This document shows positions 1 through 5,523 of a DNA stretch of 5,523 nucleotides, one piece after another. How positions within the stretch are numbered: position 1 is the first letter of the stretch; each line of letters starts with the position of its first letter. This stretch comes from Lachnospiraceae bacterium (GTDB lineage: Bacteria; Bacillota; Clostridia; Lachnospirales; Lachnospiraceae), in NCBI GenBank assembly GCA_003446735.1, contig DMCJ01000218.1, forward strand, positions 1 to 5,523, written 5' to 3'. The translations under genes were made by a program, and so were the position numbers. Under the pieces are notes generated by a model. It was not told the origin of the DNA and made no database searches. It worked only from the letters and a program-made list of their open reading frames with translations.

Positions 1-27
1 CCTCTTCAGCCACTTGAGTACATCTCC
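1..27 (-). tRNA. tRNA-Ser, 5' part only (runs off the window)
   Basis: The first 27 nt of a tRNA are visible: acceptor strand GGAGATG, then TA at positions 8-9, then a D arm with CTC pairing GAG around a loop containing the conserved AAGTGGCTGAA. This D-arm pattern and GGAGA start are typical of Firmicute tRNA-Ser, and I recall the Bacillus Ser(GCU) tRNA as close. The anticodon, long variable arm and 3' end are outside, so the isoacceptor is not proven; tRNA-Tyr, also class II, is less likely because its D loop usually reads differently. Confidence 0.8.
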
Positions 28-80
28 AAGCTGAACTTCCTCTACCAATATGATATGCGCCTTTAAGTGACGCAAACCCT

Positions 81-109
81 ATTATAAACATAAGTTACCC
101 GTTTGTCAA
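81..109 (-). promoter_or_regulatory. Consensus sigma-A promoter of the tRNA gene
   Basis: TTGACA (109-104), a 17-nt spacer and TATAAT (86-81) match the housekeeping consensus perfectly, as expected for a strong stable-RNA promoter. Transcription should begin near 73, giving a precursor leader of about 46 nt before the tRNA. A perfect inverted repeat, CCGTT-N4-AACGG, overlaps the -35 box (99-112). Confidence 0.9.
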
Positions 110-119
110 CGGATTGTAT

Positions 120-668
120 TTAAAGTTCCCCCGTCTTTTCAACAAGCTCATAAAGGTCCGTTCCGTTTGAGTCGATCACGACTACAACGGGAAAATCTCT
201 GACCTCCATCCTTCGAACGGCTTCCGTGCCAAGATCATCATAAGCGATAACCGCGGAAGCAGTGATCGACTTGGAAAGAAGCGCCCCGGCTCCTCCTATG
301 GCCGCAAAATAAACAGCCCCGTTCTTTACCATGGAATCCTTTACGGCCTGGGATCTTTTTCCTTTTCCGACCATTCCCACAAGTCCCATATCCAGCAGCT
401 TTGGTGTATACTTATCCATCCTGCTCGCGGTTGTGGGACCGGCCGATCCAATTACGCGTCCTTCTCTTGCCGGAGTCGGTCCCATATAATAGATCACGCT
501 TCCGTCAACCTTAAAGGGGAGCTCCTCTCCTGCCTCAATAGCTTCGTACATTCTTTTGTGAGCGGCATCTCTGGCTGTATATAAAGCTCCGGTAAGGTAA
601 ACATAGTCACCGGCTTTAAGTGTCGCGGCTTCTTCTTTTGTGAGTGGAAGATTAATGTGTTTTTCCAT
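120..668 (-). CDS. Class I fumarate hydratase, beta subunit
   Basis: This 182-residue protein corresponds to the C-terminal domain of class I fumarases and supplies substrate-binding residues to the active site formed with the alpha subunit. The hallmark GPTTASRMD is at 77-85 (T79, R83), ARDAAHKR at 32-39 (R33), GKGK at 101-104 and AAIGGAGAL at 122-130. By spacing, R33, T79 and R83 probably match the catalytic Arg/Thr/Arg of the structurally known Leishmania enzyme. The gene starts 1 nt after the alpha stop codon, with AGGG 9 nt upstream inside the alpha gene, so the subunits are co-translated in equal amounts. Tartrate dehydratase beta subunit is the main alternative. It is the last gene of the operon; I see no terminator behind it, and a new promoter begins about 10 nt later. 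Confidence 0.9.
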   Translation of the reverse strand: MEKHINLPLTKEEAATLKAGDYVYLTGALYTARDAAHKRMYEAIEAGEELPFKVDGSVIYYMGPTPAREGRVIGSAGPTTASRMDKYTPKLLDMGLVGMVGKGKRSQAVKDSMVKNGAVYFAAIGGAGALLSKSITASAVIAYDDLGTEAVRRMEVRDFPVVVVIDSNGTDLYELVEKTGEL

Positions 669-669
669 T

Positions 670-1512
670 TTAAAGCACCCTGCTCTCGTGTCTGTTAACG
701 TGACAGCATATATTTACCGCAACGGGTAAACCTGCTATATGCGTAGGATAGGTCAATATGTTTACGGCAAGCGCCGTAGTAGTCCCGCCGAGTCCGGCAG
801 GCCCTATCCCGGTACGGTTTATCATTTCGAGCAGTTCTCTTTCCATATTATATATATGTCTGTCTTCGGCTCTTTCGGAAAGGGGTCTTGTAAGCGCCCT
901 TTTAGCAAGGAGCGCCGCTTTTTCAAACGTTCCTCCGATCCCGACGCCTACCACCATGGGCGGGCACGCATTCGGACCTGCATCTTTTACTGCCGTAAGG
1001 ATCGCATTCTTTACGCCCTCTTCACCATCAGCAGGCTTTAACATAAATACTCTGCTCATGTTTTCGCTTCCGAAGCCCTTTGGTGCAACCGTTATGCGCA
1101 GTGTATCTCCCGGAACGATATCATAGTGAATGACAGCAGGGGTATTGTCTCCGGTGTTAACTCTTTTTAAAGGATCTCCCACAACAGACTTGCGAAGATA
1201 GCCTTCAGCATATCCACGTCTTACGCCTTCATTTATCGCATCGGTAATACTTCCACCTTCAACATGAACATCCTGTCCTATCTCGAAGAAGACAACGGCC
1301 ATACCCGTATCCTGACAGATCGGGATCTGATCGTTCTGTGCTATCGCAAGATTGTCCTGAAGCTGCCATAATATCTGTTTGCCCAAGGATGACTTTTCCA
1401 TGAGGCCGGCATCATCAAGAGCGGCCTTCATATCGCTGCTTAAGGAATAGTTTGCGGCAATGCACATTTCGCAGACCGCATTCTCTATTTCCGAAACGTT
1501 TATATTTCTCAT
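670..1512 (-). CDS. Class I fumarate hydratase, alpha subunit (4Fe-4S)
   Basis: Together with the beta subunit this interconverts fumarate and malate in the cytoplasm. The 280-residue protein matches the N-terminal domain of class I fumarases. C66 in PICQDTG, C183 in NACPP and C269 or C270 in NICCH are candidates for the three ligands of the 4Fe-4S cluster. The QDTG (67-70), KGFGSEN (145-151) and GIGPAGLGG (235-243) motifs are intact. The two-subunit, oxygen-sensitive form is typical of anaerobes. Its ATG overlaps the tyrS stop (TAATG) and has no clear Shine-Dalgarno sequence, so translation probably depends on ribosomes arriving from tyrS. The closest alternative is the alpha subunit of L(+)-tartrate dehydratase, which shares the fold and cluster; fumarase is favoured by subunit size and the anaerobic Firmicute context. 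Sequence alone does not settle the substrate. Confidence 0.9.
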   Translation of the reverse strand: MRNINVSEIENAVCEMCIAANYSLSSDMKAALDDAGLMEKSSLGKQILWQLQDNLAIAQNDQIPICQDTGMAVVFFEIGQDVHVEGGSITDAINEGVRRGYAEGYLRKSVVGDPLKRVNTGDNTPAVIHYDIVPGDTLRITVAPKGFGSENMSRVFMLKPADGEEGVKNAILTAVKDAGPNACPPMVVGVGIGGTFEKAALLAKRALTRPLSERAEDRHIYNMERELLEMINRTGIGPAGLGGTTTALAVNILTYPTHIAGLPVAVNICCHVNRHESRVL

Positions 1513-2741
1513 TACTCTAATACTACTTTCTTAAAGTTCTTCTTTCCGCGTTTTACAACCATTCCGTCTCCGGAAAGCTGTGCCTTTGTAAATGTTGCCT
1601 TGAAATCGCCGACCTTTTCTCCGTCAACACTGACACCGCCCTGTTCGACCGCACGACGGCCTTCACTTCTGCTGGTAACAAGACCCGACTTCACAAGGAT
1701 GGAAAGAATGTCGATGGAATCTCCTTCGATTTCTTCTTCCTTTATATATGCGGTAGGCATGTCTGCTGCATTACCGCTGGAGAAAAGCGCTCTTGCAGAT
1801 TCCTTTGCCTTATTTGCTTCCTCTTCACCATGAACCATATTGGTAAGCTCAAATGCGAGGATCTCTTTTGCTTCGTTTAACTGACTGCCTTCCCACTTAT
1901 CCATCTCATCGATCTGCTCTAAAGGAAGGAATGTGAGCATACGTAAGCATTTAAGTACATCGGCATCTGAAACATTTCTCCAGTACTGATAGAATTCAAA
2001 AGGAGAAGTCTTATTGGGATCAAGCCATACGGCACCCTTCTGGGTCTTGCCCATCTTCTTGCCTTCGGAATTTAAAAGGAGGGTAATGGTCATCGCATAT
2101 GCATCCTTGCCGAGCTTTCTTCTGATAAGCTCGGTTCCGCCAAGCATGTTGCTCCACTGATCGTCTCCGCCGAACTGCATATTGCATCCGTATTTTTCAT
2201 ACAGGCATAAGAAGTCATAGCTCTGCATTATCATGTAGTTAAACTCAAGGAAAGAAAGCCCCTTTTCCATTCGCTGCTTATAGCATTCTGCAGTAAGCAT
2301 CCTGTTAACGGAGAAGTATGCGCCTATATCCCTGATGAACTCGATGTAATTAAGATCGCGGAGCCAGTCGGCATTATTTACCATCATGGCCTTTCCTTCG
2401 CCCTCACCGAATTCGATAAAATTGCTCATCTGCTTTTTAAAGCATTCGCAGTTATGATCGATCTGATCTACCGTCATCATGGTTCGCATATCGGTCCTTC
2501 CGGTGGGATCACCGATCATTCCGGTGCCGCCGCCCACAAGAGCGATGGGTTTATTTCCCGCCATCTGCATTCTCTTCATAAGGCAGAGCGCCATAAAATG
2601 TCCTACATGAAGGCTGTCTGCCGTGGGGTCGAAACCTATATAAAATGTGGCTTTACCTGTATTGACAAGATTCCTTATCTCTTCCTCATCGGTAAGCTGA
2701 GCCAGTAAGCCTCTTGCTTTTAATTCTTCAAAAGCCTGCAT
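1512..2741 (-). CDS. tyrS: Tyrosyl-tRNA synthetase (TyrRS)
   Basis: This cytoplasmic class I synthetase joins tyrosine to tRNA-Tyr using ATP. At 409 residues it has the usual bacterial length. The Rossmann catalytic domain carries the HIGH-type motif H45-V-G-H48, GDPTGR at 77-82, and the TyrRS form of KMSKS, K229-M-G-K-T233. Tyrosine-pocket residues Y34, D78, Y169, Q173, D176 and Q195 fall at the same numbers as in the Bacillus stearothermophilus enzyme. A C-terminal S4 RNA-binding domain (about 342-405, including SGLVTSRSEGRRAVEQGGV) completes it. All key residues are present, so it should be active. It is first in an operon with the two fumarase subunits, overlapping the next gene by TAATG. 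The leader is too short for the T-box often found before Firmicute tyrS genes. Confidence 0.97.
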   Translation of the reverse strand: MQAFEELKARGLLAQLTDEEEIRNLVNTGKATFYIGFDPTADSLHVGHFMALCLMKRMQMAGNKPIALVGGGTGMIGDPTGRTDMRTMMTVDQIDHNCECFKKQMSNFIEFGEGEGKAMMVNNADWLRDLNYIEFIRDIGAYFSVNRMLTAECYKQRMEKGLSFLEFNYMIMQSYDFLCLYEKYGCNMQFGGDDQWSNMLGGTELIRRKLGKDAYAMTITLLLNSEGKKMGKTQKGAVWLDPNKTSPFEFYQYWRNVSDADVLKCLRMLTFLPLEQIDEMDKWEGSQLNEAKEILAFELTNMVHGEEEANKAKESARALFSSGNAADMPTAYIKEEEIEGDSIDILSILVKSGLVTSRSEGRRAVEQGGVSVDGEKVGDFKATFTKAQLSGDGMVVKRGKKNFKKVVLE

Positions 2742-2748
2742 TTTTTAT

Positions 2749-2754
2749 TCCTCT
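2749..2754 (-). promoter_or_regulatory. Ribosome binding site of tyrS
   Basis: AGAGGA precedes the ATG at 2741, with 8 nt between its GAGG core and the start codon. It supports this start codon. Confidence 0.75.
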
Positions 2755-2800
2755 TTTCTTATTAATATAAGTATGTATGTTGCATATTGATACAGAGTTG

Positions 2801-2829
2801 ATTGTATTAAATAGATGTATCTTTGTCAA
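2801..2829 (-). promoter_or_regulatory. Sigma-A promoter of the tyrS–fumarase operon
   Basis: The -35 box TTGACA (2829-2824) is separated by exactly 17 nt from the -10 box TACAAT (2806-2801). It matches the housekeeping consensus at 11 of 12 positions. Transcription should start near 2794-2791, giving a leader of about 50 nt before the tyrS ATG at 2741. It is the only good promoter I see for the three downstream genes. Confidence 0.85.
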
Positions 2830-2834
2830 GAGGA

Positions 2835-2874
2835 ATGCCCGCGAACAGGCTTCCTAGAGCCGGTCCCCGGGCAT
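2835..2874 (-). terminator. Long GC-rich hairpin, probable terminator of the transporter/heptad-protein operon
   Basis: ATGCCCG (2874-2868) pairs perfectly with CGGGCAT (2841-2835). Inside it, after a G/G mismatch, four more pairs form (2866-2863 with 2843-2846), then a mismatch, then GGCT (2861-2858) with AGCC (2851-2848) around a 6-nt loop. The tail is TTCCTCTT, which is pyrimidine-rich but not a clean T-run, so intrinsic termination is likely but may be inefficient. It ends 5 nt before the tyrS -35 box, a sensible place to separate two transcription units. Confidence 0.55.
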
Positions 2875-2883
2875 AAGCAGAAT

Positions 2884-2899
2884 GTAATATGGGTATTAC
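2884..2899 (-). other. Small AT-rich hairpin just after the heptad-protein stop codon
   Basis: GTAATA and TATTAC form a perfect 6-bp stem around a CCCA loop, starting 1 nt after the TAA stop. The stem is weak and no T-run follows, so it is not a convincing terminator. It may protect the 3' end of the mRNA or be chance. Confidence 0.35.
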
Positions 2900-2900
2900 C

Positions 2901-5237
2901 TTATTTTATCGCACCGGTACGGTAAATGAACTTAACCTTTCCGGTTTCGCCTTCGGCGAGTTTCGTGAATGTCTTATAGTCCTGACTCAAACTCATGATC
3001 TTCTGGATCCTGTCGATCTCGGTTGCTACATCGCCATCTACCGCATTCGTGATCTTCTTTATTCCTTCCTCGTCAAACTGTGCAATACCTTCGCTTAATC
3101 TTCCGGCTCCGTCATCAAGCTTACCCATTCCGTCTGCAAGTGTGCCCGCTCCTTTGGCAAGCTCGCTGCTTCCGGATTTAAGCTGTCCGGATGCCTGATC
3201 AAGTGCAGTTGCACCGTTTAATGCACTGGCCATTCCCTGATCCAAAGTATTTGCACCATTTGCAAGCTGACCGGCTCCGTTTGCCAGATCCTGTGCTCCG
3301 CTTGCAAGAGCCTGAGCTCCGTTTACAAGGTCGGTAAGCTGTGAAAGATCTGTCTGCGACTGTATGGTAGTAAGAGCTGTTTCTGCTCCGACCGCACCTC
3401 CTAAATTACCGGCATCCGTTGCAAGCCTGGTAACTGCGGAAGTTACTCCTTCAGAGGAAACTCCCTGTGCTGCCGCTCCTGCTGCCTGAGCGATAGCTGC
3501 CTGGGTATTGGGATCTGCCATTGCTGCCTGTACGGAATTTGAAGCCGCACCTGCTGCCGCTGCCGTAATACTGTCAGTCTGAGATGCAACAGCTCCCGCT
3601 ATAAGATCCTCGGAAACAGCTCCTGCCGCTGCCTTCGCTGCTGCGTTCTGCATCTTACCTGCAAGATCCTTGATCGCTGCCTGGGCTGCCTCGGGATCCT
3701 GAGCCGTAGCAAGTACATTACCTATTCCGGCATTGTATTCCTGCATTGCCGCTGTTATGGCTTCTGTGGTTACTGCATCTCCTGCCGCCTTTGCTGCCGC
3801 TCCTGCCGCAGCCGATGCTGATGCCTGTGCCGCTGCACCCGCTGCCGCATTTCCTGCCGCCTGTGCTGCCGCTCCTGCTGCTGCCGTAGCGCTCGCGTTT
3901 GCGATCTCGGTTCCGAAACCTGTGACCGCTGAAGTTACCGCAGCTTTATCTGCATCTACCTGAGGTGCCAATGCATTCTTGTTAGCCTGCTGCTCAGCTA
4001 TACCTGCATCAAGAGATGTTTTCATATTATTAAGACTGTCGGACATCTTTCCTACACCCGCACTGACCTGCGCTGCTCCGTTAGCCAGATCACCTGATCC
4101 TTTCGCGAGTTCTCCCGCACCTCCTGCGAGCTGGGAAGATCCGCCTTTTAACTGACTAAGGCCTCCTGTAAGCTGTCCGACGCCGGCGGTGTACTGACCT
4201 ATTCCGCTTGCCAGCCTTTCAGCTCCGTCCTTTAATGAAAAACTTCCGTTCGCAAGCTTATCGGCTCCGCTCTTAAGCTCTCCGGTTCCGTTTGTAAGTG
4301 CTGCTGCCGCATCATTTAATCTGTCCATAGATTCATCAAGTCCGGAAAGATCGATACCTCCGGCCATATCAAAATCAGAGATCAGGTCAGGCATTGCCAC
4401 AGAAACCGTCATATCAAGCGCGAAGTCCGTTGCATCGGCTTCCACCTCTACATAATCGGGAATTGTAATGTCATTATCTTCAAATCTCTCATCCAGTTCT
4501 TCTTTTGCCTTGCCATCGGGATCAAGGCTTTCCTTTAATCCGGGCATTGCAAGTCCCACTACTATATTTCTCGAACCGTCTGATACCACTTTTCCGTTTG
4601 TAACGGATACATTTGAAAATGAATCAACCGGAAGGAAAAGTGCGCTCACTACTGTAAAAGGAACACAAAGATCCTCTTCATTTCCGGATATCTCCTCTGT
4701 CCTTAGCTCATTATTGGTATAATCGAACCTTATCTTTACCTTTCCGCTCTTTCCGGCAAGATCCTCAGGTGCGATCTCTTCTCCGTCAAGATAATATGTG
4801 ATCTTCACATCTATAGGGGTCTGCTCGTTTGTCTTTCCCTGATAATAGATATCATTTCCATTTGCATTCCATTCAATCGTATCGTTACTTCCTGCCGAAT
4901 AGGTTTCATCGCCTTTTACATTTTCGATATTTTCAAGCGACGAAGCATCGGTAAGCACGTCCTTTCCTTCCGGATTTTTAAGCCACTCACTTACTATTGT
5001 CTGCTCCACGTCTCCTTTAGCATCAGTTATTACATAGACTGTCTCTTCTCTGTCTACCGACGGATCGCCACTGTCTGTCTGATTACCGATGATCTTGGTA
5101 AGAGCATCTTCCTCAGCCTCTTCGTAATCACTTTCGGCCATTGCCGTGAGCGTGTAATTTTCAGCTCCTGCAAATAAGACCGCGCAGGACAGCAATACAG
5201 CTCCAACTCGTTTTATATTCTTTCCCATATCTTTCAT
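2901..5237 (-). CDS. Secreted Leu-x-x-Gly heptad-repeat protein, probable partner of the MMPL/RND transporter (YhgE/Pip-like ectodomain)
   Basis: This 778-residue protein has no assigned enzymatic function. Residues 1-34 look like a signal peptide: basic KNIKR, hydrophobic VGAVLLSCAVLFAGA, and a possible A-M-A cleavage site at 32-34. Residues 35-60 are acidic. Residues about 65-290 look beta-rich, with segments such as KITYYLDGEEI, KVKIRFDYTN and NIVVGLAMPGL. Residues 314-404 are 13 heptads of the form L-x-x-G-x-x-x, residues about 440-620 are Ala-rich, and residues 637-720 are 12 more heptads. The C-terminus (KVKFIYRTGAIK) has no membrane segment, unlike full YhgE/Pip proteins, which end in several helices. 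Such proteins often sit beside RND/MMPL genes, and here the upstream transporter overlaps it by ATGA, suggesting an extracytoplasmic accessory role. The start is supported by AAGGAGG 7 nt upstream; Met4 is a weaker alternative. The mature part has a single Cys (C191). The role is inferred; the architecture is seen directly. Confidence 0.85.
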   Translation of the reverse strand: MKDMGKNIKRVGAVLLSCAVLFAGAENYTLTAMAESDYEEAEEDALTKIIGNQTDSGDPSVDREETVYVITDAKGDVEQTIVSEWLKNPEGKDVLTDASSLENIENVKGDETYSAGSNDTIEWNANGNDIYYQGKTNEQTPIDVKITYYLDGEEIAPEDLAGKSGKVKIRFDYTNNELRTEEISGNEEDLCVPFTVVSALFLPVDSFSNVSVTNGKVVSDGSRNIVVGLAMPGLKESLDPDGKAKEELDERFEDNDITIPDYVEVEADATDFALDMTVSVAMPDLISDFDMAGGIDLSGLDESMDRLNDAAAALTNGTGELKSGADKLANGSFSLKDGAERLASGIGQYTAGVGQLTGGLSQLKGGSSQLAGGAGELAKGSGDLANGAAQVSAGVGKMSDSLNNMKTSLDAGIAEQQANKNALAPQVDADKAAVTSAVTGFGTEIANASATAAAGAAAQAAGNAAAGAAAQASASAAAGAAAKAAGDAVTTEAITAAMQEYNAGIGNVLATAQDPEAAQAAIKDLAGKMQNAAAKAAAGAVSEDLIAGAVASQTDSITAAAAGAASNSVQAAMADPNTQAAIAQAAGAAAQGVSSEGVTSAVTRLATDAGNLGGAVGAETALTTIQSQTDLSQLTDLVNGAQALASGAQDLANGAGQLANGANTLDQGMASALNGATALDQASGQLKSGSSELAKGAGTLADGMGKLDDGAGRLSEGIAQFDEEGIKKITNAVDGDVATEIDRIQKIMSLSQDYKTFTKLAEGETGKVKFIYRTGAIK
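3078..3329 (-). repeat. Second heptad array (12 coding repeats of 21 nt)
   Basis: This stretch encodes residues 637-720 with the same L-x-x-G-x-x-x pattern, for example LASGAQD, LANGAGQ, LANGANT, LKSGSSE, LAKGAGT and LADGMGK. The register is unbroken over 12 units, with two substitutions: Ala672 replaces a Leu and Ala682 replaces a Gly. It is almost the same length as the first array, which would fit two helices packing against each other. Confidence 0.9.
3777..3884 (-). repeat. Three 36-nt tandem repeats encoding an Ala-rich 12-residue motif
   Basis: Residues 452-463, 464-475 and 476-487 of the secreted protein are AAAGAAAQAAGN, AAAGAAAQASAS and AAAGAAAKAAGD; Ala makes up 24 of the 36 residues. 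At DNA level the first unit (3849-3884) and the third (3777-3812) differ at only a few positions, while the middle one (3813-3848) is more diverged. This suggests local duplication inside the gene. The motif lies in the middle of a wider Ala-rich region between the two heptad arrays and is likely helical. Confidence 0.9.
4026..4298 (-). repeat. First heptad array (13 coding repeats of 21 nt)
   Basis: This stretch encodes residues 314-404 of the secreted protein as degenerate 21-nt units. Leu (or Tyr, Val, Met) stands at heptad position 1 and Gly at position 4, with examples LTNGTGE, LKSGADK, LANGSFS, LKDGAER and LASGIGQ. Gly is kept in 12 consecutive units (317 to 394) and is lost only in the last, MSDSLNN. 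The repeat is conserved at protein level more than at DNA level, so it is an old structural repeat, not a fresh DNA expansion. Confidence 0.9.
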
Positions 5238-5523
5238 TGTGCTCCCTCCTTAGCCAAAACCGGCTGCTTCTTTTCTTTAAAGAAATGAAAACTCGTATAT
5301 CCGATCAATTTGTCAAATACCATATATAATGCAGGTAATACGAGCATTACCGTTATCATGCTTATGATGGCTCCTCTGGCCATTAAGTTACAAAGTGAAC
5401 TTATCATATCGATATCCGAATAAAGACCGACTCCGAATGTCGCGGCAAAGAAACTCATCGCACTTACGAATATCGATTGAACGCTGGCTTCGTGCGCAGA
5501 AAGAACCGCCTCTTTCTTACTCT
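5234..5523 (-). CDS. MMPL/RND-family transporter, C-terminal fragment (5' end outside window)
   Basis: The frame is open to the window edge, so this is the last 95 residues of a longer membrane protein; the ATG at 5456-5458 is internal, not the start. Two hydrophobic stretches are visible: one around SIFVSAMSFFAATFGVG and one around GAIISMITVMLVLPALYMVF. They are followed by a short basic cytoplasmic tail (HFFKEKKQ). The FFAATFGVG, DIDMI and ARGAIISM...LPAL pattern is what I recognise from the last transmembrane helices of MMPL-type RND proteins in Clostridia. These are proton-driven exporters of lipids, drugs or envelope material in the cytoplasmic membrane; the substrate here cannot be told. 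The stop codon overlaps the start of the downstream heptad-repeat protein (ATGA), so the two are almost certainly co-translated and probably work together. The family call is fairly safe; the full length and N-terminal domains are unseen. Confidence 0.8.
   Translation of the reverse strand, partial: SKKEAVLSAHEASVQSIFVSAMSFFAATFGVGLYSDIDMISSLCNLMARGAIISMITVMLVLPALYMVFDKLIGYTSFHFFKEKKQPVLAKEGAQ
5245..5251 (-). promoter_or_regulatory. Strong ribosome binding site for the heptad-repeat protein
   Basis: AAGGAGG lies 7 nt before the ATG at 5237, inside the last codons of the upstream transporter gene. It fixes the start at residue 1 rather than Met4 and shows that the ATGA overlap has its own strong initiation signal, so it does not rely on re-initiation alone. 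Confidence 0.85.

Noticed and set aside
739..1126. Two overlapping plus-strand reading frames opposite fumarase alpha
   Set aside because: The minus strand encodes a complete fumarase subunit with all motifs; the plus-strand frames resemble nothing and are shadows.
2742..2900. T-box riboswitch before tyrS
   Set aside because: The promoter at 2801-2829 leaves about 50 nt of leader, and the hairpin at 2835-2874 lies upstream of the transcript start.
3733..3963. Ala/Pro-rich reading frame on the plus strand, opposite the Ala-rich repeat
   Set aside because: It is the antisense shadow of GCN-rich codons in the real minus-strand gene; the low-complexity composition explains the absence of stops, and it has no recognisable domain.
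3078..4298. CRISPR array or non-coding tandem repeats suggested by the repeated 21-nt and 36-nt pattern
   Set aside because: The repeats are in frame, degenerate at synonymous sites and encode regular heptads and 12-residue motifs inside one open gene.
4468..4722. Ser-rich plus-strand frame
   Set aside because: Antisense shadow of the secreted protein; no recognisable domain.
5181..5192. Possible lipoprotein signal (LLSC, Cys18) in the heptad-repeat protein
   Set aside because: The Cys lies in the middle of the hydrophobic core with only a short hydrophobic run before it and more after it; a signal peptidase I site at A-M-A (32-34) fits better.
2901..5237. Complete YhgE/Pip (phage infection protein) family member
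   Set aside because: The heptad ectodomain resembles that family, but the protein ends without the C-terminal membrane helices; a separate secreted partner of the MMPL protein fits better.

Overview
The window looks like chromosomal DNA from an anaerobic Clostridia-type Firmicute, most likely Lachnospiraceae. The grounds are moderate GC, consensus sigma-A promoters, strong AGGAGG-type ribosome binding sites, a two-subunit oxygen-sensitive class I fumarase, and a secreted Leu/Gly heptad-repeat protein paired with an RND/MMPL transporter. The family assignments come from recognising protein motifs, not from database searches. All genes lie on the minus strand, so gene order runs from high to low coordinates.

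Region 1 (5523 to 2901) is an export or envelope module. It begins with the last 95 residues of an MMPL/RND-family membrane transporter whose start lies beyond the window. That gene overlaps by ATGA a 778-residue protein with a signal peptide. The mature protein has a beta-rich N-terminal half, then two arrays of about 12 Leu-x-x-Gly heptads. The arrays are separated by a very alanine-rich segment containing three 12-residue tandem repeats.

Region 2 (2900 to 2742) is intergenic. It holds a small AT-rich hairpin, a long GC-rich imperfect hairpin (probably a terminator), and a near-consensus sigma-A promoter for tyrS. The leader is only about 50 nt, too short for a T-box riboswitch, but contains a tiny possible reading frame with two Tyr codons.

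Region 3 (2741 to 120) is a compact operon of tyrS, fumarase alpha and fumarase beta. tyrS and alpha overlap by TAATG, and alpha and beta are separated by 1 nt. It joins protein synthesis (Tyr-tRNA charging) to central carbon metabolism (fumarate/malate). I see no regulatory reason for this beyond co-transcription.

Region 4 (119 to 1) holds a fully consensus sigma-A promoter about 10 nt past the fumarase beta stop codon. It drives a tRNA gene, probably tRNA-Ser, of which only the first 27 nt are in the window.

No mobile elements, CRISPR arrays or phage genes are visible. Most of the window is ordinary housekeeping. The less ordinary parts are the architecture of the heptad-repeat protein, the tyrS–fumarase coupling and the tyrS leader.
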